Source: Candidatus Sulfopaludibacter sp. SbA3
Lineage (GTDB): Bacteria; Acidobacteriota; Terriglobia; Bryobacterales; Bryobacteraceae
DNA length: 64,000 nt
Reading direction: 5' to 3'
Assembly: GCA_945893365.1 (NCBI GenBank)
Contig: CAMDED010000008.1
Span: forward strand, 25,531 to 89,530
The notes under the pieces are model-generated. The model worked only from the letters and a program-made list of their open reading frames with translations, searched no databases and was not told the DNA's origin. Positions within the stretch are counted from its first letter, which is position 1; every line of letters starts with the position of its first letter. The translations under genes were made by a program, and so were the position numbers. Below are positions 18,270 through 26,650 of this stretch, in pieces.

Positions 18270-18602
18270 GTGACGGACCAAATCGTTGTGTTGTGCACTT
18301 GTGGAAGTTCCGAGGACGCCGGGCGGCTGGCGCGCGGTCTGGTCGACGCGCACCTTGCGGCCTGTGTCAGCGTGATGCCCGAGGTGAAGAGCTACTATCG
18401 CTGGAAAGGAGCCGTCGAAGAAAGCGCCGAATCGCTGCTGGTCATCAAGACGTCGAGAGTCCTGTTCGATACCCTCCGCCACTGGATCGAAAAGGAACAT
18501 CCCTACGACGTGCCGGAAGTGATCGCGCTGCCGGTCGTGGACGGAGCGCCCAACTATCTCAACTGGCTGCGCGAAGCGGTTGTGAAGCCGCCGGAGACGT
18601 AA
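18270..18602 (+). CDS. cutA: CutA1 divalent-cation-tolerance protein
   Basis: 110 residues; the start is GTG at 18270 behind a GGGGA motif. The pattern VLCTCGSSEDAGRLARGLVD, AACVSVMPEVKSYYRWKG and the HPYDVPEVIALPVVDG signature are CutA1. It is a small trimeric protein linked to copper tolerance in E. coli. Its last 44 bp overlap the 3' end of the convergent histidine-kinase gene. Confidence 0.93.
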   Translation: MTDQIVVLCTCGSSEDAGRLARGLVDAHLAACVSVMPEVKSYYRWKGAVEESAESLLVIKTSRVLFDTLRHWIEKEHPYDVPEVIALPVVDGAPNYLNWLREAVVKPPET

Positions 18603-19902
18603 CCGGGATTTCGATCTCCATCAGCAGTCCGGGATTCGCATTCCGCGCGCGAATGGCGCCGCGGTGCAGATCGACCGCGCGCCGCGCGATGGAAAGGCCC
18701 AGACCTACCCCCCCGCTCGCGCGGTTCCGGTGCTCTTCCACGCGGTAAAAGGCGTCGAAGATGCGCTCAAGCGACTGTTCCGGAACGCCGGGACCGTAGT
18801 CGCGCACCGCGATAACCGCTGTGCCGGCGGATCGTTTGCGCAGATCGACCTCCACGGCGGTGCCGGCGGGAGCGAACCGGATCGCATTGCGTACGACATT
18901 CTCGATCGCGCGCCGAAGAAGCTCGCCGTCACCGGAGACCGTGATGGAATCGGGGGCGCTGAGGCGGAGAGTGGAGTTGCGATCGTGCGCTTCGATCGAA
19001 CAGTCCTCCACCAGGTCGAGCAACAGTTCGTCCAACCGGACCGGACCGGCGCGCAAGGTTCCCGGGTCGCCTTCGGCGCGTGTAATCTGAAGCAACTCGC
19101 CGACAAGCGTATTCAGACGGTCCGCTTCTCTCTGAATCCGGTTGAGCGCGAATTCAGCGTCGGCCCCGGAGCGGGCTAATTCCACGGCGACGCTCAGGCG
19201 GGCAAGCGGGCTGCGCACTTCATGAGAGATATCGAGCAGCAGCCGCCGTTCGGCCTGGAGGAGCGTCTGTATGCGCTCGGCCATCCGGTCGAAGGTGCGG
19301 GCAAGGTCGCCCAACTCGTCGCGGCGGCCGGAGGATGCGCGCGCCGTAAAGTCCCCTTTTCCGAAGCGTTCGACGGCCTTTTGCAGATGGCGGAGCGGAG
19401 CGGTCAAATAGATCGCAAGCCCATAACAGAGCGCGAGCGCCGCAAACAGGGCCCAGATCTGTTGGGGAAGGAAGATCCAGGGTCCGGGACCCGCCCGGTC
19501 CGGCAGCACCAGAAAACGATACTGGCCGTCGGAGGCTCCAAACATGGAAGGCGGCGGTCCGCCGCGAAACGGCAGCCACGGAGGCAGGGGTCGCGACGGC
19601 CGCTGCCCCGGCGCGAACGCCGGGCGATCTTCTCCCGTCAGCACATCCTTCCCCGAAGCGATTTCGATAAGCGCGCCGCGAACGCCCGTCGCATTGAACG
19701 CATACTGCAGGTAGGCGCCGAGAGCTTCCTTGCCCCCCGATTCGTAGGCGCTCCGCGCTTCAGTCAGCAGGAGACGCGCAAGGCTCGGAAACGGCCGGCG
19801 CTCTCTTGGACGGTTCCAATCCGAAATCGCGATCTCGCCCACCACGGTCACAATGATCGTTACCAGGAACCAGAGCAGGATTCGGGCAAACAGCGATCTC
19901 AT
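18559..19902 (-). CDS. Sensor histidine kinase, CpxA/EnvZ type
   Basis: 447 residues. The N-terminal membrane helix (about 8-26), a periplasmic domain of about 120 residues rich in Pro/Arg, and a second helix (150-168) lead into a HAMP domain. Then come the H-box DISHEVRSPLARL (H227), N-box NVVRNAIRFAP, G1 DYGPGVPEQSLERIF and G2 GVGLGLSIA. It senses an envelope signal and phosphorylates the adjacent regulator, with which it overlaps by 4 bp. Convergent overlap with cutA (44 bp) means both genes share coding bases. Confidence 0.9.
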   Translation of the reverse strand: MRSLFARILLWFLVTIIVTVVGEIAISDWNRPRERRPFPSLARLLLTEARSAYESGGKEALGAYLQYAFNATGVRGALIEIASGKDVLTGEDRPAFAPGQRPSRPLPPWLPFRGGPPPSMFGASDGQYRFLVLPDRAGPGPWIFLPQQIWALFAALALCYGLAIYLTAPLRHLQKAVERFGKGDFTARASSGRRDELGDLARTFDRMAERIQTLLQAERRLLLDISHEVRSPLARLSVAVELARSGADAEFALNRIQREADRLNTLVGELLQITRAEGDPGTLRAGPVRLDELLLDLVEDCSIEAHDRNSTLRLSAPDSITVSGDGELLRRAIENVVRNAIRFAPAGTAVEVDLRKRSAGTAVIAVRDYGPGVPEQSLERIFDAFYRVEEHRNRASGGVGLGLSIARRAVDLHRGAIRARNANPGLLMEIEIPVTSPAASQPLRAAS

Positions 19903-20591
19903 TCCGCGACTCCTTCATCCGGCGTTCTGCAGAATTGATAGCCGACGCCTCGCACCGTCTTGATGATGACCCGGTCCTTCTCGAGTTTCTTGCGCAAGTG
20001 ACTGACGTGCATGTCGACCGAGCGGTCGAACGCGGTTGCCTTGCGGCTGTAGAGATGCTCCATCAGGTCGTCCCGGGAGACCACGCGGCCTGCCGCCCGC
20101 ATGAAGAACTCGAGGATGTCGAATTCGAAGGTGGTCATCTCGACGGGCGATCCGCCCACGCTTACTTCGCGGGCCGCCGCGTCGAGGCGGACGCCATTGA
20201 CTTCAAGGCGCGACGCCGAGTCCGGACTCCGCGGTTCGATGCGGCGCATGATGGCGCGGATGCGGGCCGCAAGCTCGCGCGGGTTAAAGGGCTTGGGAAG
20301 ATAGTCGTCGGCGCCGGTTTCGAGGCCCACGATGCGGTCGACATCCTCGCCCCTCGCGGTCAGCATCAGCACGGGCACGCGGCTCTCGCGCCGGATGCGC
20401 CGCAGGACTTCAAAGCCGTCGAGACCCGGCATCATGACGTCCAGGACGACGAGGTCTCCGTCTCCGGCCAGGGCGCGCGCCAGTCCCCGGTTGCCGTCGT
20501 GCGCCGATTCGACGGGGAAGCCCTCGCGGCCCAGATATTCCGTGAGCAGAGAGCAAAGTTCCACGTCGTCGTCGATGAGCAAAATGCGCAC
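19899..20591 (-). CDS. OmpR/CpxR-family response regulator
   Basis: 230 residues. Receiver domain with acidic pocket D7-D9, phospho-acceptor D51 (LVVLDVMMPGLDG), T78 and K100; then a winged-helix DNA-binding domain ending TVRGVGYQFCR. It forms a two-component pair with the kinase gene downstream; the architecture resembles CpxR, suggesting an envelope-stress regulon, which is inference. Confidence 0.93.
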   Translation of the reverse strand: MRILLIDDDVELCSLLTEYLGREGFPVESAHDGNRGLARALAGDGDLVVLDVMMPGLDGFEVLRRIRRESRVPVLMLTARGEDVDRIVGLETGADDYLPKPFNPRELAARIRAIMRRIEPRSPDSASRLEVNGVRLDAAAREVSVGGSPVEMTTFEFDILEFFMRAAGRVVSRDDLMEHLYSRKATAFDRSVDMHVSHLRKKLEKDRVIIKTVRGVGYQFCRTPDEGVAE

Positions 20592-20641
20592 GGCTCAAAT
20601 CTATCACGCCACGGGGCGCTCGGAAGGTAAATAATTGTAAG

Positions 20642-21730
20642 CTACTTGAGCCGGCATAACGGGTCGCCCGCGACGATGTTCATCCAGCTCAAATAGGGAA
20701 TGGAGCAATAGAAGCTTTCCGCCAGGTTCTGGCCGCCGAGGTACGCGGGAAGGAGCAATTGAGGCCGCGGCGTACCGCGTAGATAGGGTTCGTAGACGTG
20801 GCCCGACACCCCGGTTACGCCTTCGTGGATGTAGTCGGCAGCCAGAGTTTGAGGGGTGTTGGCGAAAAACGTCTTTGGATCCTTCCAGTGCGGCGTGATG
20901 TTCCATCCGGGCGGCGGCCGTGTGAAAGTACGGGCGTTAGTGGACACGAATTCTGTCATGATGGCGCCGGGAAGCCACTGAAACCCGAGCATGCGCCGGT
21001 CCCGGTTCTGGTCGTTCGACCCCCACGCGGCATACGCGATAACATCGCGTTCGTCGTAAAGAACTTTCTTCGACTCTTCGAGAACTACGCGGTCCTTGGG
21101 AAGGAGGCGGGCCGCTTCGCGCAACCAATCGTTGCCATCGCCGAAGTCGCTCGATTTCAAATCAAGCACGATCCTGCCGCGATTGGCGGCGGCCAGCGAC
21201 CGGTCGATCATGCCCTTCACGTCGTCGAAATCGTATCCGGTAAGGCGCGTCACCAGGTACATGGGAAAGCGCTGGTGATTGAACGGGACCCCCGTCTTTC
21301 CAAAGTAAGGATTGTTCAGAATGCCAGGGAGGGCAACCTTCGCACCCTTGAGCTTGGCGTAAAGGAGGGTAAGTTCGGAGTCGACCGAGGCCATCTGATT
21401 GCCGGCCGTCGTGGAGGCATCGGCAATCTTCAGAGGAACGTCCAAAGTGGTGACGATGTAGAGAGTCTTCTCCACGAGCTTGCCGGCCGCGAGACAGCGC
21501 GCGACGGGAGCCTCAACCTGCTTCGAATAAATCTCGCGCGAAATCTCTTCCGCTGAAGGTGCGGCGATACGGCAGACGTTGACGAGCGGAACGCGCCGTT
21601 TCTGAGTGTAGTAGTCGCCAATGCGCCGGGACACGGTGGAGCTTTGGTTGACGACGAGAAGAACGTTCTCGGGAGTCTGTCCCAGACCAATCGGGAGCAC
21701 GCAGGCTGCAAGCGCTAAGAGGCGCGGCAC
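20642..21730 (-). CDS. Secreted TIGR03790-family protein
   Basis: 362 residues with a short signal peptide (LLALAACVLPIGLGQ). The pattern NVLLVVNQSSTVSRRIGDYY, RVPLVNVCRI, TLYIVTTLDVPLKI and PYLSWMNIVAGDPLC matches the TIGR03790 family found in acidobacteria and verrucomicrobia. Function is unknown; the family occurs as secreted single-domain proteins. No clear operon partner; the regulator gene upstream end is 50 bp away. Confidence 0.8.
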   Translation of the reverse strand: MPRLLALAACVLPIGLGQTPENVLLVVNQSSTVSRRIGDYYTQKRRVPLVNVCRIAAPSAEEISREIYSKQVEAPVARCLAAGKLVEKTLYIVTTLDVPLKIADASTTAGNQMASVDSELTLLYAKLKGAKVALPGILNNPYFGKTGVPFNHQRFPMYLVTRLTGYDFDDVKGMIDRSLAAANRGRIVLDLKSSDFGDGNDWLREAARLLPKDRVVLEESKKVLYDERDVIAYAAWGSNDQNRDRRMLGFQWLPGAIMTEFVSTNARTFTRPPPGWNITPHWKDPKTFFANTPQTLAADYIHEGVTGVSGHVYEPYLRGTPRPQLLLPAYLGGQNLAESFYCSIPYLSWMNIVAGDPLCRLK

Positions 21731-22214
21731 GTGATTCTACTCGATAACGCCTTCGGCGCCGGCAGGCGTCAGAGTACCGGTCGGCATCGGTGCGCCGGCT
21801 TCCATGGCAGCCGGAGGGCGCCCGCGCTCCAAAAAGGCGGCTGCCCGGCGTGAGATCGGGAGAAGCAGGGCGGTTTCGGCGCGTCGCGTTACTGGCATCC
21901 AATTACTTCCTCGACGAGGTATTTCCCTCCGTTCGATTTCCCGAACGCGGAACAGAGAGGCGCGGAGACCGGCAAGAGAAAAAGCATGTGTCGTGGATTG
22001 AGCACACTTCATGCTAGGACCGCCGGTCCGCGAAAAGCAAGGGCCGTTCTTCGCCGTCCCCGGCGTGTGCGGCGCCGCGCGGATGCCTGCCCGCGGCGGC
22101 CGCGGCGGCCCTGGACTTGTCAAATGAGGGCGGGAGTCGTAAAGTAGTGGCGCGAGAGTGCTCCGTTCGTTTTGCCGACGGGCGATCCCGCCTGGTTCAG
22201 TAGAGGAGCCTTAA
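21731..22214. other. Divergent intergenic region, about 480 bp
   Basis: This lies between the starts of the TIGR03790 gene and the TonB receptor gene. It has no convincing gene; open frames here lack start signals and family motifs. A candidate sigma-70 promoter (separate entry) faces the receptor, and AGAGGAG at about 22202-22208 is its ribosome-binding site. Confidence 0.5.
22117..22145 (+). promoter_or_regulatory. Candidate sigma-70 promoter of the TonB-dependent receptor
   Basis: TTGTCA at 22117-22122 and TAAAGT at 22140-22145 are separated by 17 bp, leaving a 5' leader of about 60 nt before the ATG at 22215. The boxes match consensus at four positions each. Prediction by eye only. Confidence 0.35.
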
Positions 22215-25200
22215 ATGAATCGCCCTGTTGCCGTATTCTTACTGTCGCTGCTGCTGTTAGCCGCCGGAACGGCGTTTCCCCAGGCTAAATCCACCGCTAC
22301 TCTTTCCGGCTCCGTCACCGATGCCACCGGCGGGGTGATCCAAGGAGCCAAGATCACGCTCACCGGAGCGGAAACCGGTATTTCCAGAGAAACGAATAGC
22401 GACGGCATGGGTGTTTATCAGGTACTGCTGCTCCCGCCTGGAACCTACGACGTGAAGGCGGAGCGCGAAGGTTTTACCGGCCAAACCAAGAAGGGGCTCG
22501 AACTGACCGTCGGAGAAGACGCGGTTTTCGATTTCCAGCTCGCCATCGGCGCGAGCACCCTGCTGGTTGAAGTGGAGGGCGTCACGCCCGCCGTGGACAC
22601 GGGCCGCATGCAGCAATCGAACACCATCGACCAGATTGCGGTGAGGAATCTTCCGATCAACCGCCGCGATTACCTGACATTCGCGCTGCTTGCGCCGGGC
22701 ATTTCCGATTCAAAGGCCCTCGCCGACGCCAGCAGTTTCCGCGTGAAGCAGACCCCGGACAGCGGCCTTTCTTTTTACGGTGGCAATGGGCGCGGCAACA
22801 GCGTGACCGTGGATGGCGGCGAGGCGAACTCCACCGGCGGCGGTGTCCGCACCACCGTAAGCCAGGAAACCGTGCAGGAGTTCCAAATCAACCGTAGCAA
22901 CTATTCGGCGGAACACGGCGGGGCGCGCGGAGGCGTCATCAATATCATCACCAAGATGGGTGGGAACAATTTTCACGGTTCCGCCTTCGCCTTTTTTCGC
23001 CATGAGAGTCTGGACGCCACCGACCCGTTCGCCATCACTCTTGCGGATAACCAGCTCCAGCGGATCAAGCCGCCTTCCTCAAGACAGCAGTTTGGCGGCA
23101 CCATCGGCGGCCCGCTTAAGAAGGACCGGACATTCTTCTTCGCCGGTTATGAACAACTGAGACGCCGCGAATCGGCCGCGGTGCCCGTGCTCACGAACCT
23201 TGCTATCTTTCAGCCCACGGCGGCGCAGAACGCGATTCTCAGCGCATTGCCGGCCGCGGCCGCCGCGCAGCTGCGTCCCGCGCTCACCGCGCCGCAGAGC
23301 ACGATCGACCTCTTCACCAAGAACAGCGGCGTGTTTCCGTTCAAGACGGATACCTATCAGACGCTGATTCGGCTGGATCACGCCGCGAACGACCGCAACC
23401 AGATTTCGTTCCGCTACAACTTCACCGAATCCCACGAAACCAATCCAAACTTGAAGGGACTCGTGGGGCTCTCTCGCGGATTCGTCAACGACACGGCGGA
23501 CCACACGGCGATCGTCGGATGGACGCGCACGCTCAGCCCCTCGATGATCAACGAAGCGCGCACGCAGTATAGCTACTCCCGCCCCATCGTCGGAACCAAC
23601 GATCCCTTCGGCCCCGAGTTGAACATCAATGGATTCGGCTTTTTCAATCGCGACATCTTTCTGCCAAGCGACGACATCACCCGGAAGCAGGAGATTTTCG
23701 ACAACCTGAGCGTGATCAAAGGTTCGCACACAATCAAGGTGGGCGCGCAGGTACTGATTCGCGGATCGCGCGCGCTGTCGGAGACATTCTTCAGCGGCCG
23801 GTTTACGTTCGGCGCGCTACCCGGCGCGTTCGTGAGCCCCGCGCTCGCCACTACTTCGATCACCGCGCTGCAGGCTTTCAATCTTGGATTGGCGCAGTCC
23901 TACCAGCAGGGATTCGGCGACCCGACCGTATCGGCCACCTATCCGCTGTACGCCGGCTTTGCGCAGGATTCATGGCGGGCGCGCAAGAACCTCACGCTCA
24001 GCTACGGAGTGCGCTACGAGGTGGACGTCAGATCGGAATGGCTGCGCACGGACAAGAACAACTGGGCGCCGCGCGTCGGCTTTGCCTGGGATCCGTTCGG
24101 CGATCACAAGACGACGGTTCGGGGCGGCTACGGTATTTACTATGCGCCCACCGATTTCACCATCGACTACGTTGTTAAAGCGCTGGCCGAAGTGAACGGG
24201 CAGCGTCAGATCGCCCAAGTGCTCTCCACACTCAGCGCAGCCGACCCGCTGGCGCGCAACGGTCCGGTGAACATCTTTCAGACCCTGCGGCGGCAGGGCG
24301 TCATCGGAGTTCCGTCGCCACAGCGCAGTATCACTCCGGGCGACCTCTCGCAGTTTGGAATCAATATCAGCCAAACGGGTCCGCGCCCGCCGCTGACGGT
24401 GCTATTCAAGGGTTCGCCCGATTTCGTGAACTCCTACGCGCAGCAGGCGAGTTTCGGCCTTGAGCGCGAAGTTGCGCCGGGGCTTTCGGTTTCGGCGAGC
24501 TACGTCTGGTCGCGCGCGCTGAAGATCGTGCGGGCGCGGGACGACAATCTGCTTCCCGCGCCGGTCAATCCGGCACTCGGGATTCGCACATGGAGCGCGC
24601 CGTTTTTCAAGCAGCCGCTGCTGTTCCAGGACAACGTATACGAATCGACGGGCCGCAGCTTTTACAACGGCTTCATGCTTGAAGCGAACAAGCGCTTCGG
24701 CAGGAATCTCAGTTTCCACGGGAACTACACATTCAGCAAGGCGACCGACGAAGTGCTCGATTACAATAGCGACTTCCAGGCGAACGACCAGACGAATCTG
24801 CGCGGCGAGCGTTCGCTTTCAGCCTTCGATCAGCGTCACAAGGTGGTGTTGTACGGCGTAATGACCGCTGCGAAGGCTGAAAACGGCGCCTCCGCGCTGC
24901 GCCGGGCGGTGGCGAACTTCGTGTTTACGCCCATTTTCCGCTCGAACAGCGCGCGGCCGTTCAACCTGCTTGCGGGCGTGGATCTGAATGCGGACCGCCA
25001 CTCGACCACGGACCGTCCGGTCTTTTCGGGCCGCAATACGGGAATCGGACCGAGCTTCTGGACCTTCGATACGAGGCTCTCGCGCAGGATTTCGTTTGGC
25101 GAACAGGCCGGCGTCGAGGTGATGATGGAAGCGTTCAACCTCTTCAACCACACGAATTTTGGGAGCGTCAACAACACGGTGTGCGCGGAGATCGCGGTGA

Positions 25201-25325
25201 GCGCCTGCCGGGCCGACCTATTGGGCGTCCGGCCCAGAGAGGACCGGGGACCAAGCCAGGCGTTCGGCTACACGGCGGCATTCGACATGCGGCGGCTCCA
25301 GATCGGGCTGCGGTTTACGTTCTAG
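22215..25325 (+). CDS. Oar-like TonB-dependent receptor with carboxypeptidase-regulatory domain
   Basis: 1036 residues. Signal peptide 1-24; a carboxypeptidase-regulatory-like beta-sandwich at about 27-115 (SGSVTDATGGVIQGAKITLT, GVYQVLLLPPGTYDVKAERE); a plug domain at about 125-245 (NLPINRRDYL, NYSAEHGGARGGVINIITK); and a long beta-barrel with aromatic-ended strands, closing with LQIGLRFTF for BAM recognition. These receptors are the acidobacterial counterpart of SusC/Oar and occur in many copies per genome. The ligand is unknown, perhaps an oligosaccharide or peptide. It is monocistronic as far as can be seen. Confidence 0.92.
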   Translation: MNRPVAVFLLSLLLLAAGTAFPQAKSTATLSGSVTDATGGVIQGAKITLTGAETGISRETNSDGMGVYQVLLLPPGTYDVKAEREGFTGQTKKGLELTVGEDAVFDFQLAIGASTLLVEVEGVTPAVDTGRMQQSNTIDQIAVRNLPINRRDYLTFALLAPGISDSKALADASSFRVKQTPDSGLSFYGGNGRGNSVTVDGGEANSTGGGVRTTVSQETVQEFQINRSNYSAEHGGARGGVINIITKMGGNNFHGSAFAFFRHESLDATDPFAITLADNQLQRIKPPSSRQQFGGTIGGPLKKDRTFFFAGYEQLRRRESAAVPVLTNLAIFQPTAAQNAILSALPAAAAAQLRPALTAPQSTIDLFTKNSGVFPFKTDTYQTLIRLDHAANDRNQISFRYNFTESHETNPNLKGLVGLSRGFVNDTADHTAIVGWTRTLSPSMINEARTQYSYSRPIVGTNDPFGPELNINGFGFFNRDIFLPSDDITRKQEIFDNLSVIKGSHTIKVGAQVLIRGSRALSETFFSGRFTFGALPGAFVSPALATTSITALQAFNLGLAQSYQQGFGDPTVSATYPLYAGFAQDSWRARKNLTLSYGVRYEVDVRSEWLRTDKNNWAPRVGFAWDPFGDHKTTVRGGYGIYYAPTDFTIDYVVKALAEVNGQRQIAQVLSTLSAADPLARNGPVNIFQTLRRQGVIGVPSPQRSITPGDLSQFGINISQTGPRPPLTVLFKGSPDFVNSYAQQASFGLEREVAPGLSVSASYVWSRALKIVRARDDNLLPAPVNPALGIRTWSAPFFKQPLLFQDNVYESTGRSFYNGFMLEANKRFGRNLSFHGNYTFSKATDEVLDYNSDFQANDQTNLRGERSLSAFDQRHKVVLYGVMTAAKAENGASALRRAVANFVFTPIFRSNSARPFNLLAGVDLNADRHSTTDRPVFSGRNTGIGPSFWTFDTRLSRRISFGEQAGVEVMMEAFNLFNHTNFGSVNNTVCAEIAVSACRADLLGVRPREDRGPSQAFGYTAAFDMRRLQIGLRFTF

Positions 25326-25392
25326 GAGAGGGGTGGTTGAGGCCTGCTGCCAAGGCGTCCTCGGCTGCGCCTTCCCGGTAGAATTGTAGGCG

Positions 25393-25659
25393 ATGGAGTT
25401 CCGGCTGTCGCGCCACGCCGAATGGGAGATGGCCAGCCGCGGCCTCTCGCTGGCGATGGTCCAGGCTGTCGTGGACGCTCCCGAACAACGTCTCCGCGAC
25501 AAATTTCGTGCTGGCGTCTGTATCTACCAGTCGCGGTTGTGGTTCGAAGATGGGAAGATGTATTTGTTGCGGGTCGTGGTGGCGGAAGAGCACGCGCCGC
25601 CCGTGGTCGTGACGGCCTACCGAACCGGCAAGATCGAGAAATACTGGAGTGCCGAATGA
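25393..25659 (+). CDS. DUF4258 protein, toxin-like partner
   Basis: 88 residues: FRLSRHAEWEMASRGLSLAM, then VVDAPEQRLRDKF and VVVTAYRTGKIEKYW. This is the small DUF4258 fold, related by structure to RelE-like toxins. Its stop overlaps the next gene's ATG (ATGA at 25656-25659), the usual layout of a two-gene toxin-antitoxin-type module. Toxicity is inference. Confidence 0.75.
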   Translation: MEFRLSRHAEWEMASRGLSLAMVQAVVDAPEQRLRDKFRAGVCIYQSRLWFEDGKMYLLRVVVAEEHAPPVVVTAYRTGKIEKYWSAE

Positions 25660-25886
25660 AAGTCGTATATGATCCCGAAGTAGACGTGCTCACCGTTTTG
25701 CTGAGCGACGCGCCGGTCGCGGAAAGCGACGAGGACAAGCCCGGCATCATCCTGGACTACGATAGCGACGGCAACGTCGTCGGTCTTGAGATCCTCGACG
25801 CGTCCAAGCGGATGACAAACCCGTTGTCGGTCGAGTACGAGGTGACGTCCCCGTTGCGCCGCCCCATTGTGACTGACGCCGCTTAG
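25656..25886 (+). CDS. DUF2283 protein, antitoxin-like partner
   Basis: 76 residues from the ATG at 25656: MKVVYDPEVDVLTVLLSD, EDKPGIILDYDSDGNVVGLE and ILDASKRM are DUF2283. These proteins regularly follow DUF4258 genes with overlapping codons. Its last 34 or so bases are repeated at 26618-26650, next to the intact galactarate dehydratase gene, which shows that the end of this gene took part in a duplication. Confidence 0.75.
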   Translation: MKVVYDPEVDVLTVLLSDAPVAESDEDKPGIILDYDSDGNVVGLEILDASKRMTNPLSVEYEVTSPLRRPIVTDAA

Positions 25887-25893
25887 TCTTCGC

Positions 25894-26129
25894 TTACGTC
25901 ACGGGACCGGGATGGATCGGCGCGAGAGCGTTGTTCAGGCCCCGGTGGTCTGCCCCCGTCTCACGCCCGCCGCTCGCGGCATCGAGGATCGAGCGGAACA
26001 TTCCCTCCGACATCTTCGATAGTTGTTTGGCCCGTCGCGATGCGGCGCGCGTCGAGATCGGATGAGATCCGGCCCGCGTTCCGCGAGCGCCGTACGCGAC
26101 GACACCTTGATGACCGGAACCATCGCGAG
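25894..26129 (-). pseudogene. Truncated, frameshifted second copy of the 3' end of the galactarate dehydratase gene
   Basis: This matches 26651-26887 base for base at most positions, including the terminal Pro-Gly-Pro-Val-Thr-stop. An inserted C after LAERGPDLI breaks the frame (the intact gene reads [12 protein letters not shown]), and sequence identity stops abruptly at 26129, where unrelated PEP-CTERM DNA begins. With the DUF2283 tail it forms one arm of a direct repeat. Confidence 0.85.
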
Positions 26130-26556
26130 TTTTTCGCGCCTGGAGAAGAGCGCTTTTCCGTACGACGCTACTCTACACGACCTGGGGACACTGGGTGGTT
26201 GTTTAATCGCTGAGGGCATCAATTTCTTTTGCGAGGCTGTGGGCTACTCCAGTTTCACTCCATGCAACCAGAACGCACTTGAATACTTGAATGATCTCAT
26301 TGCACCGGGTTCCGGGTGGACGCTTTATGAAGCCGCCGCCATCAACGATTCTGGACAAATTGCGGGGACAGCCTTTATTAGCGGTCAACAGAGCGCCATT
26401 ATTCTTGATCCAGTACCCGAACCTGCTACGGTGCTGCTGATCGCAAGCGGCCTCGCTCTGACGGGCTTGATTCGCAGACGTGTGCGAGGTGAGCGTGCCC
26501 GGGTGCCCGAGAAACATCCGGTAGTACATCAAGCACAGCAGCCCGCGAGACCCTAA
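26130..26556 (+). pseudogene. 3' remnant of a secreted HAF-repeat / PEP-CTERM protein gene
   Basis: From about 26150 the frame reads LHDLGTLGGCLIAEGIN, AAAINDSGQIAGTAF and then a PEP-CTERM sorting tail VPEPATVLLIASGLALTGLI followed by RRR. HAF repeats (LGTLGG, INDSGQIAG) are common in acidobacterial exported proteins. Only the last one or two repeats remain; the 5' end is missing and replaced by the truncated dehydratase copy. The frame runs open leftward into that antisense DNA, but without a proper signal peptide. It is an orphan fragment with no local source copy in this window. Confidence 0.75.
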
Positions 26557-26617
26557 GAGGATTCACCTCCGCTCAGTCTCATCGCCCAAGGCTCAAACAG
26601 TATCCGCTGAACTGCGA

Positions 26618-26650
26618 ACTGGCGCCGCCCCCATCGTGACCCGACGCCGC
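26618..26650 (+). repeat. Short second copy of the DUF2283 gene tail
   Basis: GGCGCCGCCCCCATCGTGAC followed by CCGACGCCGC parallels the end of the DUF2283 gene at 25854-25884 with a few substitutions. It abuts the stop codon of the intact dehydratase gene. Together with that gene's 3' end it is the right arm of the direct repeat whose left arm is 25854-26129. Confidence 0.65.
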
